DNA from: Pinus tabuliformis
Taxonomy: Eukaryota; Streptophyta; Pinopsida; Pinales; Pinaceae
Direction: 5' to 3'
DNA: 64,000 nt
NCBI GenBank assembly: GCA_031772625.1
Contig: CM062815.1
Coordinates: forward strand, 605,291,980 to 605,355,979
Part shown: one piece after another, positions 11,086 through 22,008 of the stretch
Layout of the letters: each line of letters begins with the position of its first letter
How positions within the stretch are numbered: the first letter of the stretch is position 1
The notes under the pieces: generated by a model
What the model saw: only the letters and a program-made list of their open reading frames with translations
Told to the model about the DNA's origin: nothing
Database searches by the model: none
Program-made: the position numbers and the translations under genes

Positions 11086-11793
11086 ATCTCCCCCTTTGGA
11101 CTTGATGGCAACCCCAAGATCCTCAAAGTCATTCTCCCCCTTTGTCATCAAGGGCAAAGGGTTATGCTCCCCCTGAGTACATGCAGAAATCTCTTCTCTG
11201 CTAAGATGACCATGCTCCCCCTGACTGTAGGCAAGATCTGCAAAAAGATGTTCTTCAAGAATAACCATGACTTATACATCATAAAAGACCTTCCTATCAC
11301 CAAAAGACTCTATACAAACATCCTTTGCCCAACCAAGTGGGGATCATCCACCCAACCAAGTGGGGATACATCAGAAGTTTACATATGACAACCAAGTACA
11401 TTACATCATTCATCCCAGGCATAGTGGGGAAACCAAAAATAGGCTGTTACATGACCTTGATAATAAAATATATACATGACATAGAGACGAAAAAATTAGA
11501 GCAAGACTATGAAGGTCACCAATAACTAATATCAACAACACTATTTAGATCAGCAACCATGTTCTCCTTTTGCAGCTGATCCACATGAACCCAAAATAGT
11601 TGGTGTACTCGAACCAAGATCTTCTAATGTAATGCCAACAATTCATTATTAGAAGATTATTTGCTCCCCCTGAACCTGTGCCAGATGGTCTCTCGTCAGA
11701 CCCATATCAGACTCTCTTCAACCAGATTCTGTCCCCACTGATTTCCTTCAAACCACCATATACGCGACTGTATCTGCATAAATCGGCGTATGT
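9545..11793 (-). mobile_element. 3' part of a copia-type element (internal 3' end plus LTR)
   Basis: On the minus strand: about 700 bp of internal sequence (11793-11086), the polypurine tract (complement of CTCCCCCTTTGG at 11088-11099), then the LTR. The internal part aligns by eye with 27284-27380 of the related element at 24157-37882. Its 5' half is missing and it is joined directly to LINE1 endonuclease coding sequence at about 11793. Several GGGGGAGCAT-like purine tracts lie in the internal part (near 11175, 11215, 11665), resembling the multiplied polypurine tracts described for Sirevirus copia elements; that assignment is inference. Confidence 0.7.
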
Positions 11794-12671
11794 GCCCATT
11801 CTTTTGAGAGGGATTTCAATTCCTTCATGTTGTGAGCAAACCCCTCCGCTATGTTTCCCTTAGTGTCAACTAGGTGGGTCTTCCAAAAATCAACCACCAT
11901 CCTCATATAATCAGCGTCATTTAGCCAAGTAGAATTAAATTTAAAAGGAGTTGTGGGCTTTTGAATGGCATCTTGTATCTCCAAGTATATGGGCCTGTGA
12001 TCTGATAAGCCACCCGAGCAAACCCATTGTCTGATGCAGGTGCCACTGCTGGCCAAAGTTTCTTTAATGAGGAATCTGTCAAACCTCCTGGCCAGGCTAG
12101 CCTCACCTATTCTGTTGTTCCTCCAGATGTGTTGTATTTTAGTAGAAGGGATGTCTATAAGGTTATGATCCTCCAATAGATTTTCAAAAAAGACTGACAG
12201 AGTATCCAATTGTGCTTGTTGACCCCAATACTTCGCAAACCCTATAGATAAATTTAGATCCCCTCCCAGGATTATGTTATCTTGTTGTAGAATAGATGAG
12301 CTTAGTAGTTTCCTCCAGTATTCAGACCTATCTCGGCAGGGGCCATATACATTAATGGTTCTGAATTTGGCTTCCAGGGAGGATGAGAAAATGTCGGCTC
12401 CCAAGTAGCCAATACCCCCCCAAACACTAAGCAATTTGATGGAGTGGGTACAAATGCCCAGGGAAACCCATCCAGATTGACCCGTTGCATCAAGCAAGTG
12501 AAAGGACCAACACGGGAGCCAAGATTCTAAGAGGGGAGTGATGGAGCAAGCAGGTGCTAGGGTTTCTTGAAGAAATATGATGTCGACAACTTCCATAGAG
12601 ATTAAGCGCCTTAAGGCTAGCCTTTTCCTAGGACTAGCCATCCCACGGCAGTTATAGGAGAGCATCTTCAT
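11794..12671 (-). CDS. LINE1 ORF2 N-terminus: AP-type endonuclease
   Basis: The open frame runs from the ATG at 12671 and ends shortly after the junction with the copia fragment at about 11793, so about 290 residues are LINE. Exo/endonuclease/phosphatase motifs are all present: SYNCRGM (Asn), LQET (Glu), NVYGPCRD, GGDLNLS (Asp, Asn), RFDRFL and the terminal SDHRPI (Asp-His). This enzyme nicks target DNA to prime reverse transcription. The endonuclease part has no stop, so the domain could fold, but the RT that should follow is gone. The start overlaps the ORF1 stop by four bases (ATGA), an arrangement suited to termination-reinitiation. Confidence 0.85.
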
Positions 12672-14560
12672 GGAGGGGGAAGATTTAGGGTTTTCTCTGC
12701 TCTAAGAACCCAGTCAATTTTTTTTTGTTTGCCTGAGGCGATCTCCTCCCCTGCCTGATGTTTGGCTCTGGTGAGTGAGGAGGGGCAACCCCGAGTAGGT
12801 TTGGGTAAGGAGGGAGTGGAGTCGACATCAAAACCTACAACGTCGAGGCCCTGTGATCGAAGCCTTGAGTGAAGAGGATATCTGTGGTCAGGGCAGGTAG
12901 AATGAGTGGAGTGCGAGAGTGGAAGGGCCTTAGGGATGGAAGGCTGAGGTATGGTGTAAACGGGGGGGGGAGGCATAATGGAGTAGATTTGGTTCTTGGG
13001 GATTTGCCGAGGGGGTCCAGGAGAAGGGTGGGGAGTCGGGGAAGGAGGGGAAGGACAGAGGGGAACTTCTAAGGGGGAAGAAACTCTATCATGTGAAAGA
13101 GAAATATATGTATAATGTAAATCAGATGCAGAGAAAGCAAATGAGAGAGGAGAGTTTTCAATACCCATGGTAAAAGCATCCCCTATAGTCGCCCGAGCTC
13201 TCGTCAGTGATGGAGAGGGTGGCCGAAGTGGAGCTTTTCCCCACTTCTTCTTAGGACCTTGCTTGTGCACTCTTCCTTCCTCTACAGGAACCTACAGCAG
13301 CTATTCTTCAACCTCCTTAGCATGCTGGGATGGTTCCTTAGGGATGGCGTTGCTCGTAACATTTTTGTGAGGCCTTTCTCCCCATTTGATGTTCAGTGGG
13401 CATTCCTTGAGCACATGGCCAACCTTATGGCATCAACGACATCTATAGGGCAGTCCTTCATAATCCAACAGTTGTTTCCTAGAGTAGGTCTGCCATTTAA
13501 TGGTGATATGCTCTTGCATACCCCCTCTTGTATCCATATGCACCAGTACTCTAGCATAAGCCATCTTACCAGTAGAGAGGTAGGGTTTTTCAAACTCCAT
13601 GTACATGTCGTGATATTTTCCGATGCACCGAAAGATATATTCAAACCAAAAGTGGGGTGGGAGCCCCATCAATCTGATCCATATTGGGCCGACCCCAATC
13701 TGCTCTGTTTCCGGATCAAAGAGAGGTGTCCATCGCTTCAAGAGGACATGCGCGTGTTCAAAGTGCCAGTGAGATGATAAGACCCAATTAGTGTGGTCGG
13801 GCCTGGTAAACCTAAAAGCAAACCAACCCCTCACAAAAGTTTGAATAGTGGGGAGGTCTGCCAAGTGATGCCCCTAGACCTCAGAGACCCATGATTTTGG
13901 GTAGGCCATAGAGTGGTTCCATCCGCGAATCCTTTCAACCAAAACCCTTTCAGCAATGTCCATGGTTTCCACAAGCTGAATGTCTTCCTTGAGCCATAGA
14001 ATGATGTCTTCTGCTTTAGATCTAAAGCACCTGGATTTCTTGCGGGGCCTCACTTCTGCAGATGAGTCCTCCTTTAGATCGGATCTATTCCCAGAGGCGG
14101 GAGGGTCCTCAAGTGGAGGGGAAAGTACAAATGGGAGGGCGTCCGATAAGGGAGGGATATTCGTGAAACTTCCAGAGGGAGGGACGGGGAGATGCGGTGA
14201 GGACAGAGGCACGAAGGTTGCAAAGGTCGATAAGCTGGGTAGGTTGAAAGTGTGACCGGAGGATGAAGGGATGTGGGTAAGACCTGCACAAGTCTCCATA
14301 GGGTTAGGGTTAAGGCAACCAGAGGTAAACCCTAATGAGGAAGGTGACGACAGGGGAGTGGAGAGGGACGGCCAGGTCGGGGGATCGTCCAGCAGAATCG
14401 CCAGGTGGTTTGAAGGCCCCGAAAATGGGGGTAAGTCAGCAATGGCCTCATTCAGCTCGTAGCTAAATGGAACCGGGTATTTCTTGGATGAGTGCGGGTT
14501 TGTCCAGATAGAGCTCTCCACTAGCGGGTCCTTTGAGTAATCAACAAGATCGAGGTCCAT
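12668..14560 (-). pseudogene. LINE1 ORF1 (DUF4283 plus CCHC knuckle), four nonsense codons
   Basis: A single frame of about 630 codons from ATG 14560 to TGA 12668, interrupted only by point stops near 13874, 13430 and 13300 (two). It has a Pro/Ser-rich N-terminus, a basic RPRKKSRCFR stretch, then a DUF4283 region (13864-13480: WFAFRFTRPDHTNWVL, WIRLMGLPPHFWFEYIFRCIG, YARVLVHMD), then a zinc knuckle with one codon turned to TGA. Each stop could come from CAG or CGA by C-to-T change. ORF1 proteins of plant L1 elements bind RNA and form the particle with ORF2. Confidence 0.8.
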
Positions 14561-14883
14561 AGCTATCGGGGGGCACGAAACGATAGCTACCTGTGAGTAA
14601 CCGCTAAGATAACTACAGGAGGAATGAGCGTAGGTGACCCAAGCCTAGGCAATGGGCACAGAGCGAAATGGTAAAAAATGGCACAGTAAAATGTAAAAAC
14701 CCTTTCCGAAATGCTAATGCCAGGGTTATGGTAAATCAATAGCCCTAGACCAGGCAGTCTACGTGTATCTACACTGTTCTGCCATCTGCAGTGCTATACT
14801 GCATACACGAAGGGTCATCCATATTCTCCATCATGCCTCAGAGCCATCTTCGTCCATATGCTTCCGTGTAATTTTATGTTATC

Positions 14884-15663
14884 ATATGTAATAAGTCACC
14901 ATTTTGGTTGTTTATTTAATTCCATTGCCAAAAGCTCAGCATCATCCATCTGTCAAAGGAAAAAGTTAGAAGTCAAAGAGAATTAGTGTGAAAATTTGAA
15001 GAGTGACATGAAACATTAGAAAATGGGTTTTCAAAGCATAAATTAAACCCATTCAAATATAAAATCACTCAAGGACATCAATTCAACATTCATTTGCACT
15101 CCTACACTCTCAAAGCATCCTCAACAAAAGGGATTTTTTGAGAAATTGGGAAAAACAGAGGCAAAGGGCGTGTTTTGAAACTGGAGGGCACGTTCTGAAC
15201 TAGTGCTGCACGTTTGCCTCAAAACGTTGAGTGTTTTATAAGAGCTTTGTGTGCTTGTTAAGAGAGAGCGTGTTTGACCAGATTGCTACGCGTTTGCCTG
15301 AAAACGTCCAGAGATTTCCCAAAGAGCACTACATCATCTCCAAGCTTCAAAATGTGCCACCATCATGCTCCAACAAACAAGTAGGTTGAAATCATATCAC
15401 TCCTCTCTTCCACAGTTGAATTATATGGTGGTTCATTGTGTTTTGGTGTCCTACTAAATTCAAAACCCTAGTAACATAATCTCATTCCTAAATTTCATTT
15501 TCTAGCATCCCACTACCATTCATACATTTCAAAACTACCCCCTGTTACCTCCCTCATATCACACATCCCCATTTTTCATCTCCTCAATTTCCTCACACCA
15601 TTCCATACTCTCTACACCTACATTCCATTTCATCATCTCCCTAGGGTTTGACTCCAATAACTC
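14884..15663. other. Part of the unclassified insertion, upstream of its ORF
   Basis: It continues the insertion after LINE1. Repeated short motifs of the type GGGC(A/G)(C/T)GTT(T/C)TGA occur at 15167-15310. No open frame recognised. Confidence 0.4.
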
Positions 15664-17408
15664 ATGGCAGAAGAAGAGAACATAAGTCATAGTGAGGAAG
15701 AAAGACATGAGAGGAGGTTATCTAAGAAAGGAGGGAGAATCATTAGACATGAGCCAACCAATACCAAATAACTCATGGCATCTCCCATCAATGTGATAGT
15801 CTTTAAGCATGTGGGCTATTTTGAGTTTTGTGAGAAAGTAAAAAGGATCCAACATCATCCTGTGTTGACCAGATTATTCACACCAACCTCCATGACAACC
15901 AGGTAACCCTTACTGGTGTCACCTTCATTGTATCTCCTGTTATCATATCATCTGCCTCTAGGATCCCAAATATTGGGGAAAAATGGTTTAAATAAGGAAA
16001 ATTCGATCATTTCTATTACGATCCATATCTTAAACCAAGGTACAAGAATGAGAGAAAGAGGATTTTTCCTTTCTCTTACCTCCTAAACAGATATGTTCCC
16101 ATGATGGAAATAAGCATGAAGTACTTCACTTGTGAGAGTGGGTTTTCTAGGCTTTATTCCTATCATATCTGGCTACTCATGCATTTCACAAGAGTCAAAA
16201 TGCTCAATATGCCCTACTATCTTTACCGGAGAATTGACAAGATGTCATTCATTTCCCAAAAGAAATATTATGATCATCAAATGAAAAGTATCTTTCACCA
16301 CTCCCTCATCAATATGATAGTCCTTCACTACCTTGATCAACTTAACATTACATGGGACACCTTTATATCCAATGATATTTTCATTGTCCCGCCTATTCAG
16401 CATGGCCAAGAAGCATCTTCATCATCTCATACACCCACCTCCATTCATCCACCTTAGCCCATACATCACTCATATTCATCTAATGATTCAGCCACACCAT
16501 CACCTCCATCATCACCATTTCATGAGCCTATTCATTCACCTGGTAGAGATGAAGTGAGTGAACAAGAACACATTGAGCATGGTTAGAGAAGCAAGCCTAA
16601 AAGGGCTAGTTTAGGTGCCTTGACACATACCTATCAGAGAGGGTATAGACAAGTGTTTTCCGCATAGATTGTGGGAGGGTCCTTGCCTTCTTCATCAGCA
16701 AAGTAGGTACAAAAGGGTAAGAAAAAGGTGATAGAGGCAGAGATCCAGCAGCAGCAGCAGGACCTCCATGAGACAAAGCGGTATTTTCACTTAGTTGGCC
16801 TAAGAGAAAATGATGACAATGAGAACAAAACCATTGTCATAAAGGAGAAGAATGCAGTCATAGGAGAGCTCCAGGTCAACTTGCAAAGAGCCAAATACAT
16901 TATTTCATAGTATGAACAAGAGAACAGGCACTTTGAGGTCAAACATGAGCTCATGGAGGTTCAGCTCATCAAAGAAAAGAGAGAGGATGAAAAGGATAAG
17001 GCCTTACTCGATGAGGCCTATGGAGAATATAGTGACCAACTAGAGGAACAGGTGCCAAGAAGAAGGCCAATGACTAGAGGCCTAAAGAGAGCTTTGGAGC
17101 TAGAAAAGCAAAGGGAGGCAGAACTAGCTAATGAGCTCACCCTAAATGAGCAATTTGTCAAAATGGTAAATGAGAATCGGGAACATTGGCTCGAGAGGGT
17201 GAATTTTCATCTTAAGAAACTCCTAGTCAAGGCCAAAAGGGACAATGATATTCAGAGAAGGGTGGAAAAGTATTATGCCATGAGAAACAAAATTGCAAGA
17301 ACCAATATCAAAAGAGCCCATGCAAAGATTGAAGCCTTGACCAAGCAAGAGGAGAAAAGAAGGTTAGACATTCTTGCAGAGTCATCACTCCATGCCTCAA
17401 ATACTTGA
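15664..17408 (+). pseudogene. Unrecognised ORF with coiled-coil C-terminus
   Basis: From ATG 15664 (MAEEENISHSEEERHERR) frames can be followed with several stops and a few shifts to the stop at 17406. The middle (15960-16400) reads as a folded domain (FDHFYYDPYLKPRYKNERK, FTCESGFSRLYSYHIWLLMHF). A Ser/His/Pro-rich linker follows, then a long charged coiled coil (16728-17400) rich in Glu, Lys and Arg. I do not recognise the protein. The F-x-C-E pattern and coiled tail weakly recall the extra ORF at 48980-50454, so a retroelement accessory protein is possible. Not RT, integrase or a known transposase. Confidence 0.45.
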
Positions 17409-18860
17409 TCAGCCATCATCCCATCAATTTTGACAAGTTTTGAGCAATTTTTTGCAAGTTGTGAATTACTATGTTTTTTAAGGCATTTTTAGCATAGTGA
17501 AATGGTCAAACGCGCAACACATAGGGTGTTGCGCTCTTTTTTGGGGCATCTAATGAGAAAAAGCTCAACATAATTGGATTCAAAGTGATGAGGACATGCA
17601 CCCTGTGAATTTTCTAGGCATTTGGAGACAAACAGGTCAGTCAAAAAGGTCAAAAACCACCTTTTTGCCTCATTTCTGGCTTGGGCACTACGTGTTTACC
17701 AGTCTTAGGAGATTGAGTTTTTGACAAGGCAAATGAACTCCAAATTGAAAACTGAAAACATGTCTAGAAATTAGACTTGAAGGGCTTTCCAAAAGGCCAT
17801 CTTGGAGCAAATTTGGACACTAGGATGGCACCCAAAAGCAACCTTGAACTTGGAGGGCATGTTTGACAAATAAAGGGCGTGTTTGACAAAGAGAGGGCAT
17901 GTTTGACAATCTTCTCCAATTTTCTTAGTTTCTCTCCTGTTTTGATTTTCACTTTGGAAAATGGTGATTTTACCTATGTAAATGATCAAATTGGATGTAA
18001 TTATCATGTTTTTACTATTACTTAGGGTAAATGCATTAGGTAAATCAAGTTGATGAGGTGTAATGAATTAGTTCATTTAATATAGGAATGAGTCACTTGC
18101 ACCATCCTACAAGTTAGCTATCAGTTCAAATTTTTGTGTAATATCTTCCACACCTCATGGTTTCGACCCCTGAGGATGAGGGGAAGTGGTTTTCATGTCT
18201 ATTTAGTCCCTTTCTTCACCACAGACAAGGGTTGGAATCAATTGGATTTTTGGCTATTGATCAGAGACACTAATGTAATCAGTATTTGGCAGAATTTAAT
18301 GAATGAGTTGCAGTTATTTTGGTGGAATACCTGTGGCATGGAATTTTGACTTAATTTATTCTTATGTTGCATATTTTTGAATGTTTTGTACTCCCATATT
18401 TCACTTCACTTCTATGATATGTTGATTCTCAAGTTGATGAGCATAATACATCTTATATGCTCTGTTTCAGGGAAATCTACATAATTTGTCTAATTTATTC
18501 AGCTTAGAAAGAATACATGTTTGTCTTGCTCTTTATAGCACCTCATCAGTCTTATCCATCTCACTTCATAACCTTAAAGTGTTTGAGTGCCTACCTACCT
18601 TGCTCCATCAGATGTTTGCAATCATACCCTTACTTTCCCTGACCTAGTCTCTTTGACCTAATCCTCTTCCAACAACCCAATCAAATCAAATCAAAAAAAC
18701 CATGAGCTACTATATATAGCCTAAAACCTTAATCTATCCAGCCCTCTTGGCTGTGATCCTTTGGAGAGATCCCTCACCAGCTTGGTAGGGCTAGCTACCA
18801 AGTCAAAAGATTGGTCTATGGTTACCTCAGCTAGATTCTTCCTCAGCCTTGGAGATACAC
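17409..18860. other. Right arm of the unclassified insertion
   Basis: It holds a perfect 9-bp hairpin GCGCAACAC/GTGTTGCGC (17512-17520, 17526-17534) followed by a T-run, three near-tandem copies of AGGGC(A/G)TGTTTGACAA at 17851-17909, and a TATATATAG box at about 18708. No gene seen. Confidence 0.45.
17512..17541 (+). other. Perfect 9-bp hairpin followed by T-run
   Basis: GCGCAACAC, five-base loop ATAGG, GTGTTGCGC, then TCTTTTTT. It lies about 100 bp after the end of the unrecognised ORF. It looks like a 3' processing or termination structure, but in a plant context its function is unknown. Confidence 0.55.
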
Positions 18861-20235
18861 GCTATCAAAACCAATTATCTTGTAGCACTAGAACTCAAAA
18901 AAGATTTATCAAAATCCTTCGACAGAGTTAATTATACATTTCTTAGACTGGTTCTCCTCAAGACTGGCATGAGCCTAGAATTAGGGGGATTTTGATTTAA
19001 ATAATGAGCCTAAAACCAAAAAATTTAGTTACAAAATTAACATTAAAAGAACCAATAGGATTCAAGATGATGATGTCACCCCCATGGGAGAATACTTTGG
19101 AGGGAAAAGAAGAAAACTACTTTTTTTAATTATATTATCAGCTTATCTCCTTGTAGGATAGCTAAAATTTCAAGTGTAGTGACATGTTCGATGTAGAATT
19201 AAATTATACATCCAATGAGTACCCACTATGCATACCTATGAGTAGACCCACATTGAAAAAAATTAAAAATACATTCTTGTTTCGTGTATTATTTTTTTCA
19301 ATGTGGGTCTACTTAGAGGTATACATAATGGGTAATCATTGGATGTTGAATTTAATTTTGGATCCAATGGGTGTCTACACTTGACATTTGAGTAAACATA
19401 AAAGGAGATAAGTAAAAAATAGAGTAAAAAAAAAGTAGTTTCCTTTATTTTTCTTTAAAAATTCATAACACTTATCCTATATTTTTAACTGTTATTTTAT
19501 TATTTTTCTTAGGAGGCTCATTTCAGACCTTATAATTTCTCTAATGATACAATTAACTGGATCATGGGATGTATTCAATCAACCTCTATTGTGCTTATTA
19601 ATGGGACCCCTTCCCCTTTCTTCAAATCATATTAAGGATTGCGACATGGTTGTCCTCTCTCCCCTCTACTTTTTCTCATGGTGGATGTGGTAATAAGTAA
19701 GCTTATATGGAAATAAATTATTTCGAGAGTTCAATTTCAAGGCATTGAAGTTGTGATTAACCATCTACTCTCATGCCTTCTTTTAGTGGACAACATCCTC
19801 ATATTCCCAAATGGTGCCCTATAAGGCCGAACTAAACTCAAATGCATCCTTGCTCTTTTTTTAAGGCCACTGATATGAAGATTAAATCTGAAAAATACTT
19901 TTTAATTCCTCACCTCTTACTAAATTCTATCTCTTCCAATATCACCCCTCTCTTCCCCTTCCCCCATGCCACTATTGATGTCTGATTTAAATACCTATAA
20001 TTCTTCCTCAAACCTATTGGATACTAGTATTCTAATTGGCTATGGTTCTTTCAAAAGATTGAATCAAGAATAATTTTTTGGGCAAACAAACTCCTCTCAA
20101 GAAGCGGTAGGGTGATATTGATCAAGGGGATATTTGAAAGCATTCCTATTTACTAGTGTTCCATTGATTTCGTCCCTAAAGGCATACTCACCAAAATTCA
20201 CAAGTCTTGCTTCAATATTTGAAAACACGGGTTGA
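18861..20235 (+). pseudogene. L1-type LINE ORF2, middle and C-terminal RT part (right half of split LINE)
   Basis: It resumes the frame lost at 7785. Palm motif LSKSFDRVNYTFLRLV (18915-18960), then a foldback insertion, then INWIMGCIQSTSIVLINGTPSPFF (19555-19625), GCPLSPL, a degraded FVDD-equivalent region (LLVDNILIF, about 19775), and thumb sequence (WANKLLSRSGRVILIKG near 20090). Stops are frequent. It stops at about 20235, where an oppositely oriented LINE begins. Confidence 0.75.
18990..19530. mobile_element. Foldback/MITE-like inverted-repeat element in the LINE
   Basis: The two halves are near-perfect inverted complements around a short loop near 19275. Arm pairs include 19205-19265 with 19285-19350, a block with ACTACTTTTTTT and CTTATCTCCTTG (19118-19155) with its complement at 19402-19442, and outer arms sharing ATGAGCCT with AGGCTCAT. 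About 540 bp, no coding capacity. It interrupts the LINE between MSLEL and INWIMG. Such elements are non-autonomous DNA transposons. Exact ends and TSD are uncertain. Confidence 0.6.
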
Positions 20236-20299
20236 GAATATATTCTAGGAACTTTCTCCTTAATATCTTTATGAAATTATTTGAATAGACCAACAACTC

Positions 20300-22008
20300 T
20301 CAAACATACCAAACTAAAAAGGAAATTTGTATTCTCAAATAACTCTAAATTTTTAAGTCTTGAGATACCCCAAGCCACAAAAATAGATAATTCTTTTGAG
20401 TGACAAGTATGGAGTTGCCAAAAATATAAATAATCCTCAAATGATATTCTAGTCTAATAACACACTACCTATAAGATCAGAGCAATCTCTCTCCACACCT
20501 ATTTAGTGACCTCACAAAAAACAAATAAATGATCAACATTTTCTTCAGGTTTAGAGAAAATACTATACATACTAGGACCATAACCCCATTATTGATGTAA
20601 TTATCCCATGTTAAAATTTTATCTTATAGAAACAACCAGTAGAAACATTTTCATTTTTTCAGGAATATATCATTTCCAAATCTCTAAAAACCACCATTTC
20701 AAAGGAAATTTTACTTCTTTGCACATTACTGCCACATAAGCCTCTTTTGCAACTATCTGACCTATAGAAATAATCCATGACCAATGTATCTCATCTACAT
20801 CCTGATTCAAGAAAACTTTGCAGTATTTTAAACCCAATATGTACCTCACATATTCAACTACTAAACAATGTGGAAAACCCATATCTCCATCCATTAAACA
20901 ATATTGTACATGTCACATGATAAGCATTCAAATTTTCATTTTTGATTTGAGCAATGTACTTATACCCCCTACAATTCAAAGCATGGATCACATCAGCTGG
21001 CAAATTATAAGTATCTCCACTACCAATATAAGGATCTTCAATAAACATCTGATTCCCTTTCGTATCTTCCAAACTAATAAAGGACCCATCCCATCAAAAG
21101 AAGCTACTAATGCCCTCCAAATTATAGAAACATCACTGATAGTTTTTAAAGGATTCCTAATCCACTTAGTTAATGATTTATAATTTAAATATCTATCTTT
21201 CACCATAGAAATCCATAAACCAATACGAATCAAAGAACTCCATAATTGTTTCATGAATAACGCTTAATGCCTTACCAAACCAATAAAAATTCTTGATACC
21301 TGAACCTCCCAACTTTTTAGGAATAGCCAATTTTTCCCACTTAACTAAATGAAATCCTTTTTTTATCTTTGTTACATTCCACGAAAAGTTGGACATCTTC
21401 TACCAAATCTTATTCAATATAAAACTTGGGACTTTCATTAATGATTCCCAGTATACTAGAATATTATATAAAACTTCCTTAACCAAATTCAATCTGTCTC
21501 CAAGAGAGAGTTATCTGAAACACTAGTTATCCAATTTTTTCTAAACTTTATTGAGTAGCCAAAATTAATCCTCTGTCAAATAATTATTAGGTTTAAAACA
21601 TAAACCCAAATATTAAAACCTGGAACTAATTGAATAAAATAATATGAAAGTATATTAGTTATATATTCTTGTAAGTCATTCCCTACCTTATGAAACAAAA
21701 GGTTGGACTTGTTGGCACTAACCTCCAGCGATACTCAATGCTTCACAAAAAACACTTGATAATTTCACAAAATACAAACCAATCCTCCATCAAACCAACT
21801 CCAAATAGTAACACATGTTATAAAATTCTTAGTTAAAACCTTCAACCCATTTAATCTACCATCATTTTTTTCCTTTCCAATCAACCTACTCAGTCCTTCA
21901 ACCACCAAAAGAAATAACAATAGAGATAATGGACAACCCTATTTTATACCTCTTTGATCCTTAAAAAAACTAGAAGAGGAACCATTAATAAGGAAACTAA
22001 AATTAGTA
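20300..22008 (-). pseudogene. LINE2 ORF2: RT thumb and zf-RVT
   Basis: Minus-strand reading gives RGIKQGCPLSLLLFL near 21955, the connection block NFSWNVTKIKKGFHLVKWEK and PKKLGGSGIKNFYWFGKAL (21396-21260), and the zf-RVT region (20894-20520) with FPLKWWFLEIWK and CEVTK. Many stops. This is the C-terminal half of the reverse transcriptase and the metal-binding tail of an L1-type LINE. Confidence 0.75.

Larger units (their letters stand above)
8275..14872 (-). mobile_element. LINE1: L1-type LINE, RT domain missing, with nested copia fragment
   Basis: This minus-strand LINE is flanked by the 11-bp direct repeat TTTATGTTATC (8264-8274 and 14873-14883). Order: 5' end at 14872, ORF1 (14560-12668), ORF2 endonuclease (12671-11794), a copia fragment (11793-9545), then ORF2 zf-RVT and RNase H (9544-8542), a 3' UTR with AATAAA near 8310, and an A-tail read as T5 at 8275-8279. 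The RT polymerase domain expected between endonuclease and zf-RVT is absent, so the copia insertion was accompanied or followed by a deletion. Its 3' tail closely matches that of the half-LINE at 45140-47332. Confidence 0.8.
7786..18860 (+). mobile_element. Unclassified 11 kb insertion into a LINE (itself interrupted by LINE1)
   Basis: It is bounded by the 8-bp direct repeat GCTATCAA (7778-7785 and 18861-18868). Removing it restores the LINE reading frame. After subtracting LINE1 (8275-14872 plus one TSD) about 4.5 kb remains: a left arm (7786-8274), a middle with an unrecognised ORF (15664-17408) and a right arm with a TATATATAG box near 18708. Ends read TGATCAAAACTC and GGAGATACAC; they are neither good inverted repeats nor standard LTR termini, and I see no LTR pair. 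An 8-bp TSD would suit some DNA transposons. Class unknown. Confidence 0.55.

Noticed and set aside
13980..14462. Plus-strand frames of 63-91 codons over LINE1 ORF1
   Set aside because: Antisense to a Pro/Ser-rich ORF1, rich in Gly/Glu/Arg as expected for a shadow frame.
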